In this document: positions 28,201 to 45,291 of the stretch, in pieces | Layout of the letters: every line of letters starts with the position of its first letter | Numbering within the stretch: the stretch's first letter is position 1 | Source of the DNA: Lysobacter solisilvae | GTDB taxonomy: Bacteria > Pseudomonadota > Gammaproteobacteria > Xanthomonadales > Xanthomonadaceae | Assembly: GCF_016613535.2 (NCBI RefSeq) | Contig: NZ_CP071518.1 | Coordinates: 1,612,001 to 1,676,000, forward strand | Reading direction: 5' to 3' | DNA length: 64,000 nucleotides | Position numbers and translations under genes: made by a program | The notes under the pieces: generated by a model | Databases searched by the model: none | The model's input: the letters and a program-made list of their open reading frames with translations, nothing else | Told to the model about the DNA's origin: nothing

Positions 28201-29059
28201 GATCTACATCCTCGACGCACAGCGGCAGGCGGTGCCGATGGGCGCGTTCGGCGAGCTGTACATCGCCGGCGCCGGCGTGGCGCGCGGCTATCTCGGCCGC
28301 CCGGACCTGACCGCCGAACGCTTCGTCGAGGATCCCTTTGTCGATGGACCCATTGATGCGCGCATGTACCGAACGGGCGACGTCGGCCGATGGCTGCCGG
28401 ACGGCACGATCGAGTTCACGGGCCGCAATGACTTCCAGGTCAAGATCCGCGGCTTCCGCATCGAGCTGGGCGAGATCGAAAGCCGGTTGCGCGCCTGCGC
28501 GGGCGTCCGCGAGGCGGTAGTGATCGCCCGCGAGGACGCGACCGGCGACAAGCGCCTGGTGTCCTACCTGGTGCCTCACGAGGGGGCGGCGCTGTCGGCC
28601 GCCGCACTGCGCGAGCAGCTGCTGCTGGAACTGCCTGACTACATGGTGCCGGGCGCCTTCGTCACGCTGGCGGCGCTGCCGCTGACGCCGAACGGAAAGC
28701 TGGACCGCAAGGCGTTGCCGGCCCCGGACCAGGCGGCGGTGGCCAGCCGCGCCTTCGAAGCACCGGTAGGCGAGGCCGAGGAAGCCATCGCCGCGATCTG
28801 GCAGGAACTGCTGGGCCTGGACCGCGTCGGGCGCCACGACCACTTCTTCGAACTGGGCGGCCATTCGCTGCTGGCGGTTCGCGTCGTGGTCCGGCTCAAG
28901 GACGTACTGCAGGTCCAGGTGGACCTGCGCGATGTATTCACCTCGCCGCAGCTGTCCACCCTGGCCGAGCTCATCGTCGAGCGGCAGATCGCGCAGTTCG
29001 ATCCGGCCGAGCTGATGGCCGTGCTGGATTCGATGGAGGAAGCCGCGCCGGCGCAGTAA
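19205..29059 (+). CDS. NRPS-3, three modules (Tyr-Asn-Glu)
   Basis: 3284-residue NRPS. Order by residue: docking region 1-48; C1 (LCL, HHIVSDGW near 180); A1 505-1020 (YTSGSTGRPKG near 658); carrier near 1050; C2 (DIYPLAPLQEG type from 1122, HHMVCDH near 1281); A2 from 1602 (YTSGSTGMPKG near 1753); carrier near 2146; C3 (LCL from 2212, HHIISDGW near 2343); A3 from 2672; carrier near 3213; short tail with PAELMAVLDSMEE. Codes: A1 DASTIAAVCK (aromatic, Tyr-like); A2 DATKVGEVGK (close to the Asn code DLTKLGEVGK); A3 DSKDLGVVDK (Glu-like). I chose the ATG at 19205, whose ATGAGCGCTGA overlaps the NRPS-2 stop; an in-frame GTG lies at 19196. A1 carries an extra ten residues relative to its near twin in NRPS-4. 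The tail differs from those of NRPS-1 and NRPS-2, pointing to a different docking class towards NRPS-4. Confidence 0.95.
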   Translation: MSADQNQALQQLRRAVALQRLQQRGGPQQDVAIVPTIPTVDRSAPLPVSWAQQRLWFLDQLDHAAGAAYHVSSALRLTGELNRDALQASLDRIVARHETLRTRFVIVDGAPRQVIGAEDSGFLLLDQDLRSLDASAQAAEMAELSASEACAPFDLSTGPLIRGRLLQLAPREHVLLVTQHHIVSDGWSTGLLVKEVSALYTAYCKGQDDPLPPLQIQYADYAAWQRQWLQGDVLQGQIDFWRTHLQGAPALLELPTDRPRPPVQSYNGARAEVSLSVELSAALRALSQRHGVTLYMTLLAGWSTLLSRLSGQSDVVIGSPVANRQRSEVEPLIGFFVNTLALRVDLTGEPTVAELLAQVKATTLGAYAHQDLPFEQVVEVLQPARSLAHSPVFQVLLGLNNTPGGGELTLPGLTLAQLQTARHSAQFDLAMSLSDSPEGLAGSVIYASDLFDAATITTMLQRWTRLLEAMVADDTQRVSRLPLLSAPEREQVLGAFNATDTAYPDATLIHSLIQAQVARQPDAIALEFDGQRLDYATLNRRANRLAHRLIAMGVQPDDRVAICVERGIGMVVGLLGVLKAGGAYVPLDPAYPDDRLAWMLGDSAPVALLTQSSLRDRLAAWAAVPTLELDAPDDASDVSDHNPEPAGHHPGQLAYVIYTSGSTGRPKGVMVEHRGLCNLATAQVRLFDVRPGSHVLQFASFSFDASISEIVMALCAGACLHLAPREALRPGAPLLATLRERHITHVTLPSSALQGFAVEDLADTGLTLILAGEALPPTARKWARGHRLINAYGPTETTVCASAYVVPEQDSGVIPAGTIPHSTIPHSTIPIGAPIANTRIYILDPAGEPVPVGVAGELYIGGVGVARGYLNRPELTAERFVRDPFARGNARMYRTGDLGRWRADGSIEYLGRNDFQVKLRGFRIELGEIEAQLLACEGVREAAVIAREDGGDRRLVAYLVAGGDVELSVPILRDRLASALPEHMVPSAIVRLEALPLTPNGKLDRRALPAPDHAAVASRPYEAPVGATEQAIAAIWQDLLGLERVGRHDHFFELGGHSLLVISLIERMRNAGMDVDVRAVFAAPALSALADRLHSGAATAARAPVPPNLITTDTTHLTPDLLPLVRLTQEEIDRIVAGVPTGASGIQDIYPLAPLQEGILFHHLMGGEGDTYLLRMVVAFDSGARMHDFVKLVQTVVDRHDILRSTVHWEDLPQPVQVVHRQVTLPLHQITVASGEAVLPQFLAATDPRRLRLDLRQAPMLAAYTAFDPDSGESLLALLSHHMVCDHVAMDLILSEIQLLLEGQGDLLPEPVPYRNFIAQAHAVPDAEHEAYFRQQLADIDEPTAPFGVLAQEHGTSHEESRIQFSDTLAQQIRDAARQHGVSTAVLFHVGWAQVLAQCSGRDDVVFGTVLSGRMQSSDAADKIVGMFINSLPIRMPLAGMTVTDAVREAYARLGELLAHEQAPLALAQRCSGVPAGLPLFTALLNYRFNNEPGQTSDAAATQAAWQGVRVLSRGRTHGSYPMTMSVEDWGQALGLSVLHMPGIDGERLVRYLEQAMQSLVDALAHTPALPMRQLAVLPPQEREHLLRLSGGDERAWREDVLVHELFEAQARDNPDAVALVCAGQTLTYGELDGRANQLARFLRTLGVKPDQRVAICMERGIEMVVALLGVMKAGGAYVPLDPHAPAERLAGILRTDPPLALLTVLAVEESLPALSLLRVVVVDDEPAIARQSAQALDRADGLTPAHLAYVIYTSGSTGMPKGVMVPHQGVVNYLMHASTGYLRDDIRGALVATPLGFDATVTTLLAPWLAGKPVVLLAEESEQCLVQLLEYCRRPEPWLFKLTPAHLDVLSNLAHAAPVATAHRLVVGGEQLTARTLRRFRENVLPHAIVVNEYGPTEAVVGCTTFVSDGREPALAGDIVPIGRPIANTRLHILGSAGEPVPVGVVGEIFIGGAGVVRGYLNRPALTEERFVPDPFAADPGARLYRTGDLARWRPDGNIEYLGRNDFQVKIRGFRIELGEIEARLASCAGVRDAVVLARDDAAGDQRLVAYVVPEDEQTAVSVVALRDRMLRELPDYMVPNAFVTLAALPLTSNGKVDRKALPAPDQSAVAAREYEAPTGELECVIAGIWQDLLSLERVGRHDHFFELGGHSLLAVRLVTRLRAVLGVEVPLSEIFAQPTLAQLAACVSGAAASAQGAIVPVDRSRALPLSWAQQRLWFLDQLDHSAGAAYHIPAALRLSGELDRAALRASLDRIVARHESLRTRFVSVDGSPQQLIAPDDAGFALFEHDLRSLDDAAQEAAVAELGASESRALFDLATGPLIRGRLLRLAEHEHVLLVTQHHIISDGWSIGVLVREVCTLYTAFSQGQPDPLLPLPVQYADYAAWQRQWLQGDVLQQQIDFWRNHLTGAPELLELPTDRPRPAAMSYAGASVPVRFSRELSDALHALSRRHGATLFMTLMAGWSALLSRLSGQDDIVIGSPVANRQRTEIEPLIGFFVNTLAFRVKLDSDPSVAQLLAQVRATTLSGYAHQDLPIEQVVEALQPARSLSHNALFQVSLSLNNTPGDDGLSRLPGLTLSGIDGHQKTTRFDLSLSMVDSADGLVGAAIYATDLFDRDTMERMLGHWVSLLAAMAADDTQAVSRLPLLTPEEREHLLVGLNGPAVDYPRDGLVHAMFEAQAARQPEAVALEFAGRQLSYGELNHRANQVAHRLIASGVRPDDRVAVCADRGLAMIVGVLGILKAGGAYVPLDPLYPADRLAWMVADSAPAVVLAPSALRERLPMLAAAGCPVLSLEDIAASAPDTPLANPHVPGLTSRHLAYVIYTSGSTGQPKGVMVEHASVMNLHTELERTIFGALGAHDRVGLNAALSFDSSIKSLLQLLSGRCVVVVPQAARAEGTALLEFLRSGRIDAIDCTPAQLESLLAAGLLQESTSHAPKAVLIGGEAIPAPTWQRLARCTSTRFFNVYGPTECTVDSSIALINGAGERPQIGRPIANARIYILDAQRQAVPMGAFGELYIAGAGVARGYLGRPDLTAERFVEDPFVDGPIDARMYRTGDVGRWLPDGTIEFTGRNDFQVKIRGFRIELGEIESRLRACAGVREAVVIAREDATGDKRLVSYLVPHEGAALSAAALREQLLLELPDYMVPGAFVTLAALPLTPNGKLDRKALPAPDQAAVASRAFEAPVGEAEEAIAAIWQELLGLDRVGRHDHFFELGGHSLLAVRVVVRLKDVLQVQVDLRDVFTSPQLSTLAELIVERQIAQFDPAELMAVLDSMEEAAPAQ
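20537..22386 (+). repeat. Tyr-module repeat, copy 1 (NRPS-3)
   Basis: From the end of the C domain through the A domain into the carrier, nearly identical to 30566-32385 but 30 bp longer because of a 15-bp tandem duplication at 21656-21694. Confidence 0.9.
21656..21694 (+). repeat. 15-bp tandem repeat inside the NRPS-3 A1 domain
   Basis: ACGATCCCGCACAGC is followed by ACCATCCCGCACAGC and a third, diverged unit, coding the peptide TIPHSTIPHSTIPIG. The twin domain in NRPS-4 lacks the extra units. Confidence 0.85.
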
Positions 29060-29236
29060 GGGTAAAGGCGGCGAACGGATCGGGAGACATCCCGGGCATC
29101 ACGCGCCGGGCGCTGCGAGCGCACGCGGGATGGTGCAGGGGCGGCAGGCGGGTGCGACAGGAAATGGGCAGTACTGGCGCGGCAAGCGACTGGACTCGGA
29201 TAGGACTGGCGGCGGTTACACGGAAGGCAGGCAAGG
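29060..29236 (+). other. NRPS-3/NRPS-4 intergenic gap
   Basis: 177 bp without a convincing gene, the only real gap inside the NRPS series. I see a ribosome-binding purine stretch near 29222 but no clear terminator and no promoter I would defend. Confidence 0.5.
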
Positions 29237-39834
<10,598 letters not shown>

Positions 39835-39838
<4 letters not shown>

Positions 39839-40617
39839 ACCACGCCACCCAGCAGTGGAATCCCTGGCTGATCCGGGCGCCAGCCCCACACGCGCGCATG
39901 CGCCTGTTCTGCTTTCCCTACGCCGGAGGCAGCGCGTTCAATTTCAGTGCCTGGCGCGGCCGGCTCGATCCGGGCGTGGAGATCTGCGCCGTGCAACTGC
40001 CCGGTCGCGGAGCGCGCATCGGCGAGGCGCCGATCGCGACGATGCCGGCGTTGCTGCGGGCGATGGCGCCGGCGATCACGCAGCTCAATTCCCTGCCGTT
40101 CGCATTCTTCGGACACAGCGTCGGCGCGCTCATCGCGTTCGAGTTGGCCCGCTACCTGCGCCTGCATGGCGTGCAGGGACCGGAGCACCTGTTCATGTCG
40201 GGCTGCCAGGCGCCGCAGTTCCGCAGCCCCTCGGCCGGCCTGCACCGGCTGCCGGACGCGGCTTTCATCGAGGAACTGCGCGACTACAACGGCACGCCCG
40301 AGGAAGTGCTGGACAACCGCGAACTGATGGCGCTGATGCTGCCGACGATCCGCGCCGACTTCGCGCTGGCTGAGGAGTACAGCTATCGCTCCGGCCCGCT
40401 CCTGCAGGTGCCCGTCAGCGTCTATGCCGGTACCCAGGAAGACATCCGCGCGCCGGGCCAGGTGGACGGCTGGCAGAAGGAAACGACGGGGCCATGCGCG
40501 GTCACTTGGTTCGACGGCGGCCACTTCTTCATCAACTCCCAGCGCGACGCCGTGATCGGCCAGCTCAACGCCGACCTGGCGCCTGCGCCCGATGCGGCGA
40601 AGGAAGGCACGTCCTGA
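39835..40617 (+). CDS. Type II thioesterase of the NRPS locus
   Basis: 260-residue alpha/beta-hydrolase of the stand-alone thioesterase family that removes wrong or stalled groups from carrier domains. It starts with RLFCFPYAGGSA, typical of the family. It has GHSVG with Ser95, a likely Asp203 and His230 in GGHFF. The GTG start at 39835 overlaps the NRPS-4 stop (GTGA) and has a strong ribosome-binding site, GGAGGTG, at 39823-39829, so it is translationally coupled to NRPS-4. It is cytoplasmic with no signal peptide. Length and motifs are normal for the family. The function as an editing enzyme is known for the family; its particular substrates here are inferred from position. Confidence 0.93.
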
Positions 40618-40726
40618 CGCCGCGGCCGCGACACGGCTGGGCGGCGCCGCCCGTTCGGCCTTCGATTTCCTTCCCACCATCCACACCGTTTGAACCCTTG
40701 GCACGCACGCAATGGAGGCATCCGCC

Positions 40727-41686
40727 ATGAAGATGAACCCGCTGTTCTCGACCTCGACCCACCATCCGGTCGTCATCACGCCAGGCGCCGACAGCAGCCT
40801 GGGCGCGCTCCATGAATACGTGTCCCAGAACCAGCCCGAGATCCAGCGCCTGCTGCTGCAGCACGGCGGCCTGCTGTTCCGCGGTTTCGGGCTCAACGGG
40901 GCGGAGGATTTCCACGCCTGCTCGCAGAGCCTGGGCGCGAGGCCGTTCGGCTACGTCGGCGGCGACTCGCCACGCAACCGCGTCGTGGCCGACGTGTTCA
41001 CTTCGACCGAATACCCCGCCACCGAAGTGATCTCGCTGCACAACGAAATGTCCTACCTGCCCAGTTGGCCGACGCGCCTGTTCTTCTACAGCCACATTCC
41101 GGCCAGCACGGGCGGGCAGACCTCGCTGGCCAACAGCGGCGACGTGCTGCGCGCGCTTCCGCAGGAGATCGTCGACAAGTTCCGCGCGAAGAAGGTCAAC
41201 TACATCCGCAACTTCCAGTCGAAGATCCCCTTCGGCAAGAGCTGGCAGGCGACCTACCAGACGCAGGACCGCGCCGAGGTCGAGCAGATCGCCGCCGAGC
41301 AGGGTTCGGTCTGCACCTGGACCGACGACGGCACGCTGCGCGTGAGCACGCGCTGCGACGCATTCGCGACGCACCCGCAGACCGGCGAGGAAGTCTGGTT
41401 CAACCAGGCCGAGCAGTGGCACGCCTCGTCGCTCAACCCCGCGATCCGCGGGATGTTCGAGCAGATGGTCGGCAAGGGCAACCTGCCGCACGAATGCGAG
41501 TACGGCGACGGCGAGCCGATGGACGAGCAGACCCTGGCGGAGGTCCGACGGATCCTCGACAGCAACAAACTGCTGTTCGACTGGCAGCGCGGCGACCTGC
41601 TGGTGATCGACAACATCCTGATGATGCACGGCCGCGAATCGTTCAAGGGCGAACGCAAGACGCTGGCCTATCTGTCGTCGACCTGA
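40727..41686 (+). CDS. SyrP-like Fe(II)/2-oxoglutarate beta-hydroxylase
   Basis: 319-residue TauD/SyrP/clavaminate-synthase-like oxygenase. The facial triad is visible as HNE (His105, Glu107) and a distal His301 in MMHGRE; Arg310 is the likely 2-oxoglutarate ligand. Glu instead of Asp in the HxE motif is as in the clavaminate synthase branch. Relatives hydroxylate the beta carbon of Asp or related residues while bound to an NRPS carrier domain. NRPS-3 contains an Asn-type module, so beta-hydroxy-Asn is my best inference; Glu is possible. I chose ATG 40727 over the in-frame ATG 40712 because TGGAGG at 40713-40718 sits at ideal distance from it. It is the second of four accessory genes after the synthetases, 109 bp from the thioesterase. 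Confidence 0.88.
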   Translation: MKMNPLFSTSTHHPVVITPGADSSLGALHEYVSQNQPEIQRLLLQHGGLLFRGFGLNGAEDFHACSQSLGARPFGYVGGDSPRNRVVADVFTSTEYPATEVISLHNEMSYLPSWPTRLFFYSHIPASTGGQTSLANSGDVLRALPQEIVDKFRAKKVNYIRNFQSKIPFGKSWQATYQTQDRAEVEQIAAEQGSVCTWTDDGTLRVSTRCDAFATHPQTGEEVWFNQAEQWHASSLNPAIRGMFEQMVGKGNLPHECEYGDGEPMDEQTLAEVRRILDSNKLLFDWQRGDLLVIDNILMMHGRESFKGERKTLAYLSST

Positions 41687-41787
41687 CGAACCCGCGATCC
41701 GCCGGTGGCGTCGACCGCGGCCGGCATACCGCATTGCTGCATACCCACGGCCCCACGGCCTCCAAAGTCCCAATCCCGGAAATTCCC

Positions 41788-43464
41788 ATGCATTCGAACA
41801 ACGCGGTGTACCTCAAACCCCAGGCCAAGCTCGAGCCCCTGTCCTGCGGGTGGTACGCGTGGCCGTACCTCATCGCGCCCGCGCAGCTGGCGATGAACCT
41901 CAACTTCCGGCTCCTCCCGTTGCTGGAGTCGTTCGTTTCCAATCCCGCCACGCACGTGGCCGCCAACGCGGATCCGAAGATGTACGGCGGCCCCTTCGTG
42001 AGCCTGGCGATGGAGGACGTGGGCCGGGTCGAGCAGCTGATGGCCGACACGCGCCGGCGGTGCGCCCCGCTGCTGACCTTCGCGCAGGACTACAAGGAAT
42101 TCTCCAGTCAGCTGGAGACCGAGGCGGGCGGCTACTCGCTCAATGGCTTCTACGCCAAGCTGCCGCCGTCGCTGCGCGGCCTGGTGGAATGCCTTTACGA
42201 CACCAACGACCACGCGCACGTGCGCCTGTTCGAGGACCTGGTCTACGACGAAGCGATGACGGCCGGCACGCAGGAGATCCTCCTGCAGCTCACCGGCGAG
42301 CAGGACCGCCACTTCTTCATGAGCACGCCGCGCCTGGATGGTCCCGACAGCCTGCGGCTGCCGCTGGCCTTCGCCGATGGCCGCCTGGACGCCCTCGCCC
42401 GGATGCGCACGCAGCCGCGGCCGTTCCAGGAGATCGTCGACCTGCTTGGCGTGGCCGCGGAGGACGTCGCCACCTTCGCGCAGTTCTTCACCCCCGACGC
42501 GCCGGCGCGCAGCGGCGTGCCGCGCTACACGGGCGAAGGCGTGCGCATGCGCTACTTCGGCCATGCCTGCGTGCTGCTGGAAACGAAGGAGACGGCGGTG
42601 CTGTTCGACCCGATGGTCGCCTTCGAGACGAAGAACGATGGCCGCTACACCTTCTGCGACCTGCCCGAGTTCATCGACCATGTCGTGCTGACCCATTCGC
42701 ACCAGGACCACTTCTGCGCGGAGATGCTGATCCAGCTGCGCCATCGCATCGGCCAGGTGATCGTCCCCTCCAACAACAGCGGCAATATCGCCGACCCGTC
42801 GATGAAGCTGCAGCTGCAGGCGCTCGGATTCGACGACATCCAGGTGCTGGATGCGTTCGAGCGCGTGGAGATTCCCGGCGGTGAGATCCTCAGCCTGCCA
42901 TTTACCGGTGAACACGCCGACCTGAGCATCTTCAGCAAGCAGGCCATCGCGCTGACGCTCAAGGGCCGCAAGATCGCCTTCCTGATCGACTCCGACGGCG
43001 TCGACGGCATGCTTTACGAGCGGCTGATGCGCCGGATCGGGCCGGTGGATGCGCTGTTCCTGGGCATGGAATGCCACGGCGCGCCTTTGGCGTGGCTGTA
43101 CGAGCCGTTGCTGGGCAAGCCGGTGAGCCGCCGCAACAACGAATCGCGCCGCCTGTCCGGCGCCGACTGCGAGCGCGCCTCGAACGTGCTCAGCCAGGTC
43201 AAGCCGCCGCGAGTGTTCGTGTATGCGATGGGGCAGGAGCCCTGGCTGCAATACATGATGGGACTGAAGTACGAGCCCGACAGCATCCAGCTCATCGAGT
43301 CCGACAAGCTGCTCGCCCAATGCCGGCAGTCGGGGATCGAAGCCGAGCGCCTGTACCTGAGCCGCGAGGTGGAGTTCGAGGCGGCGCAAGCGCCGCCGCG
43401 CGCGCGCGTGGTCGATCCGGTTGCAGGCAGCGCGGCCGCTTCGGCGCAGCTGGCGCCGGCCTGA
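41788..43464 (+). CDS. CmlA-like diiron beta-hydroxylase
   Basis: 558 residues: an N-terminal region of about 240 residues without a common motif, then a metallo-beta-lactamase fold starting near FGHACVLLET. Metal-ligand candidates are HSHQDH (His303, His305, Asp307, His308), Glu375 in FTGEHADL and Asp401 in LIDSDG. These line up with the diiron ligands of CmlA, the chloramphenicol-pathway enzyme that beta-hydroxylates an aromatic amino acid on an NRPS carrier, with a constant offset of two residues as I recall its numbering. The two-part layout and length (CmlA is about 530) also fit. The nearby NRPS-3 and NRPS-4 each have a Tyr-like A domain, so beta-hydroxylation of Tyr is the likely role (inference). 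The start is the ATG at 41788 with a weak ribosome site. A general MBL hydrolase is the alternative, less likely because of the N-terminal region and setting. Confidence 0.82.
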   Translation: MHSNNAVYLKPQAKLEPLSCGWYAWPYLIAPAQLAMNLNFRLLPLLESFVSNPATHVAANADPKMYGGPFVSLAMEDVGRVEQLMADTRRRCAPLLTFAQDYKEFSSQLETEAGGYSLNGFYAKLPPSLRGLVECLYDTNDHAHVRLFEDLVYDEAMTAGTQEILLQLTGEQDRHFFMSTPRLDGPDSLRLPLAFADGRLDALARMRTQPRPFQEIVDLLGVAAEDVATFAQFFTPDAPARSGVPRYTGEGVRMRYFGHACVLLETKETAVLFDPMVAFETKNDGRYTFCDLPEFIDHVVLTHSHQDHFCAEMLIQLRHRIGQVIVPSNNSGNIADPSMKLQLQALGFDDIQVLDAFERVEIPGGEILSLPFTGEHADLSIFSKQAIALTLKGRKIAFLIDSDGVDGMLYERLMRRIGPVDALFLGMECHGAPLAWLYEPLLGKPVSRRNNESRRLSGADCERASNVLSQVKPPRVFVYAMGQEPWLQYMMGLKYEPDSIQLIESDKLLAQCRQSGIEAERLYLSREVEFEAAQAPPRARVVDPVAGSAAASAQLAPA

Positions 43465-43578
43465 GGAAACCAAACCATGCGACTGCGTCCCGGCACGGCG
43501 GCGCGGTCGCCGGTGCCGCGTGGCCTGACGGGGTGTTGAGCCCGCGAACTTCAATGCAATTCAAAAGGGGGAGCAGTG

Positions 43579-44925
43579 ATGCGTAACGAGAACGGAATCC
43601 AGAAGAACGGCCAGCCTGACGACGCCTTCCAGGTGTTCCAGGACATCGAGTCGGCGGTTCGCAGCTACTGCCGGCGTTTCCCGGCGGTCTTCGCCACGGC
43701 ACGCAACGCCGTGATCGAGGACGAGCAGGGCCGCCAGTACATCGACTTCCTGGCTGGCGCCGGCGCGTTGAACTACGGGCACAACAATCCCAAGGTCCGC
43801 GACCGGCTCGTCGAGTACCTGATGAGCGACGGGATCGCGCAGTCCCTGGACCTGCACACGTCGGCCAAGAAGGATTTCCTGCGCGCGTTCCAGGACGTGA
43901 TCCTGGCCCCGCGCGGCTTCGACTATCGGGTGCAGTTCACCGGACCGACCGGCACCAACGCGGTCGAGGCGGCGCTCAAGCTCGCCCGCAAGGTGACCGG
44001 ACGCCGCAACGTGGTGGCCTTCACCAACGCCTTCCACGGCATGACGCTGGCCTCGCTCGCCGCCACGGCGCGTGCGTCCAAGCGCGCGGCGGCCGGCGTG
44101 TCGCTGCACGACGTCATCCGCATGCCTTACGACGGCTTCCTTGGCGAGGACATGGACTCGATGGACGTGCTCGAGGCCATGCTGTTCGGCCCCGGTTCCG
44201 GCGTCGACCTGCCCGCGGCCATCATCCTCGAGACGGTGCAGGCCGAAGGCGGCATCAACGTCGCATCGCCGCAGTGGCTCGCCCGCGTCGCCGCGCTGGC
44301 GAGGAAGCACGAGGTGCTGCTGATCGTCGACGACATCCAGGCCGGGTGCGGCCGCACGGGCGCCTTCTTCAGCTTCGAACGGGCGGGCATCCAACCGGAC
44401 CTCGTGTGCCTGTCCAAGTCGATCTCCGGCTACGGCCTGCCGATGTCGCTGGTGCTGATCCGTCCGCACCTGGACTGCTGGGAGCCGGGCGAGCACAACG
44501 GCACGTTCCGCGGCAACAACCTCGCCTTCGTCGCCGCCACCTCGGTGCTCGACTACTGGCGCGACCAGGCGTTCTCCGAGTCGATCGCGCGCAAGTCGCG
44601 GCTGGTCGGCGAGCGACTGAGGGCCATCCGTGACACGGCCCCGGCCCAGATCAGCGCCGTGCGCGGCCTGGGCCTGCTGCAGGGCCTGGTGTTCAACGAT
44701 CCGCAACTGGCCAACGCGGTGTCCAAGGCGGCGTTCGAGCGCGGCCTGATCGTCGAGCTGTGCGGGCCGGCGGAGAATGTCGTCAAGCTGATGCCGCCGC
44801 TGCTCATCGAGGACGACGTGCTGGCAGACGGCCTGTCGCGCCTGGCCGAGGCGGTGCGGGCCTGCATGAATGCGGCGGCCGACCTGACCCTGCGCCTGGA
44901 CCCCTTGCAGCCGGTCATGGGCTGA
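43579..44925 (+). CDS. Diaminobutyrate-2-oxoglutarate aminotransferase (EctB-like)
   Basis: 448-residue class-III PLP-dependent aminotransferase. PLP site: VDDIQAGCGRTG (Asp near 253) and Lys280 in LSKSISGYG. The N-terminal FLAGAGALNYGHNN and the HNGTFRGNN segment are typical of the EctB/Dat type that makes L-2,4-diaminobutyrate from aspartate semialdehyde and glutamate. No other ectoine genes are beside it, so it most likely supplies Dab to the NRPS, in line with the Dab-like A domain in NRPS-1. ATG 43579 has a strong ribosome-binding stretch, GGGGGAG, at 43567-43573; a GTG lies three bases upstream. It is the last gene of the locus and is followed by a long palindrome. Confidence 0.9.
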   Translation: MRNENGIQKNGQPDDAFQVFQDIESAVRSYCRRFPAVFATARNAVIEDEQGRQYIDFLAGAGALNYGHNNPKVRDRLVEYLMSDGIAQSLDLHTSAKKDFLRAFQDVILAPRGFDYRVQFTGPTGTNAVEAALKLARKVTGRRNVVAFTNAFHGMTLASLAATARASKRAAAGVSLHDVIRMPYDGFLGEDMDSMDVLEAMLFGPGSGVDLPAAIILETVQAEGGINVASPQWLARVAALARKHEVLLIVDDIQAGCGRTGAFFSFERAGIQPDLVCLSKSISGYGLPMSLVLIRPHLDCWEPGEHNGTFRGNNLAFVAATSVLDYWRDQAFSESIARKSRLVGERLRAIRDTAPAQISAVRGLGLLQGLVFNDPQLANAVSKAAFERGLIVELCGPAENVVKLMPPLLIEDDVLADGLSRLAEAVRACMNAAADLTLRLDPLQPVMG

Positions 44926-44967
44926 GTTCCCGCGGACGGACGGGCAACATCGGGCCCGGGGAAACAT

Positions 44968-44995
44968 CGGAGCGGTCACCCGGGTGACCGCTCCG
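44968..44995 (+). terminator. Perfect 28-bp palindrome after the NRPS locus
   Basis: Two 14-base arms, CGGAGCGGTCACCC and its exact complement, lie 43 bp after the aminotransferase stop. It would form a very stable hairpin. There is no T run, so it may end transcription only partly, protect the 3' end, or be a protein-binding site. Confidence 0.5.
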
Positions 44996-45072
44996 GCGCG
45001 GCGAGTGGATGCCCGCGACCGCGGCAGCGACGCTCATGCGCAGTCATCATGAGCCCGCCAGGAACCGTGTTC

Positions 45073-45078
45073 TATAGT
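45073..45078 (+). promoter_or_regulatory. Possible -10 element before trpG
   Basis: TATAGT in the 366-bp gap between the aminotransferase and trpG. No good -35 is visible. It may mark the trpG transcription start about 200 bases upstream of the gene. No trp leader peptide with Trp codon runs was found; apart from this and the palindrome the gap looks empty. Confidence 0.35.
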
Positions 45079-45291
45079 GCCGGGCCGCCCTGGCCGAGGC
45101 AGCTGCCCGCATGGCGGGCCCGCGAACGGACCCAGCCGTCGCTGTGGGGTGGAAGCCCCCAGCGGGGTCCCGCACAATGGCGCTCCGCCGCCGGCCGGGG
45201 ACCGTGGGTCCACGCACGGGCGCCGGTGCCCCCTGCGTGAATCGCGCCCCGGTGTGATGCAGGTGCTCAGGAAATCTACGGGTCGCGCTCC

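Noticed and set aside
22103..28864. Very long open frames on the minus strand within the NRPS genes (up to about 2250 codons)
   Set aside because: They are mirror frames produced by high GC at third positions. They lack domains, are rich in His/Arg/Gln and lie wholly inside proven NRPS coding sequence.
43579..44925. Ectoine biosynthesis
   Set aside because: Only the EctB-like step is present; no ectA or ectC beside it, and it ends the NRPS accessory set.
45073..45291. trp attenuator with leader peptide
   Set aside because: Short frames here have no run of Trp codons and no terminator/antiterminator pair is evident.
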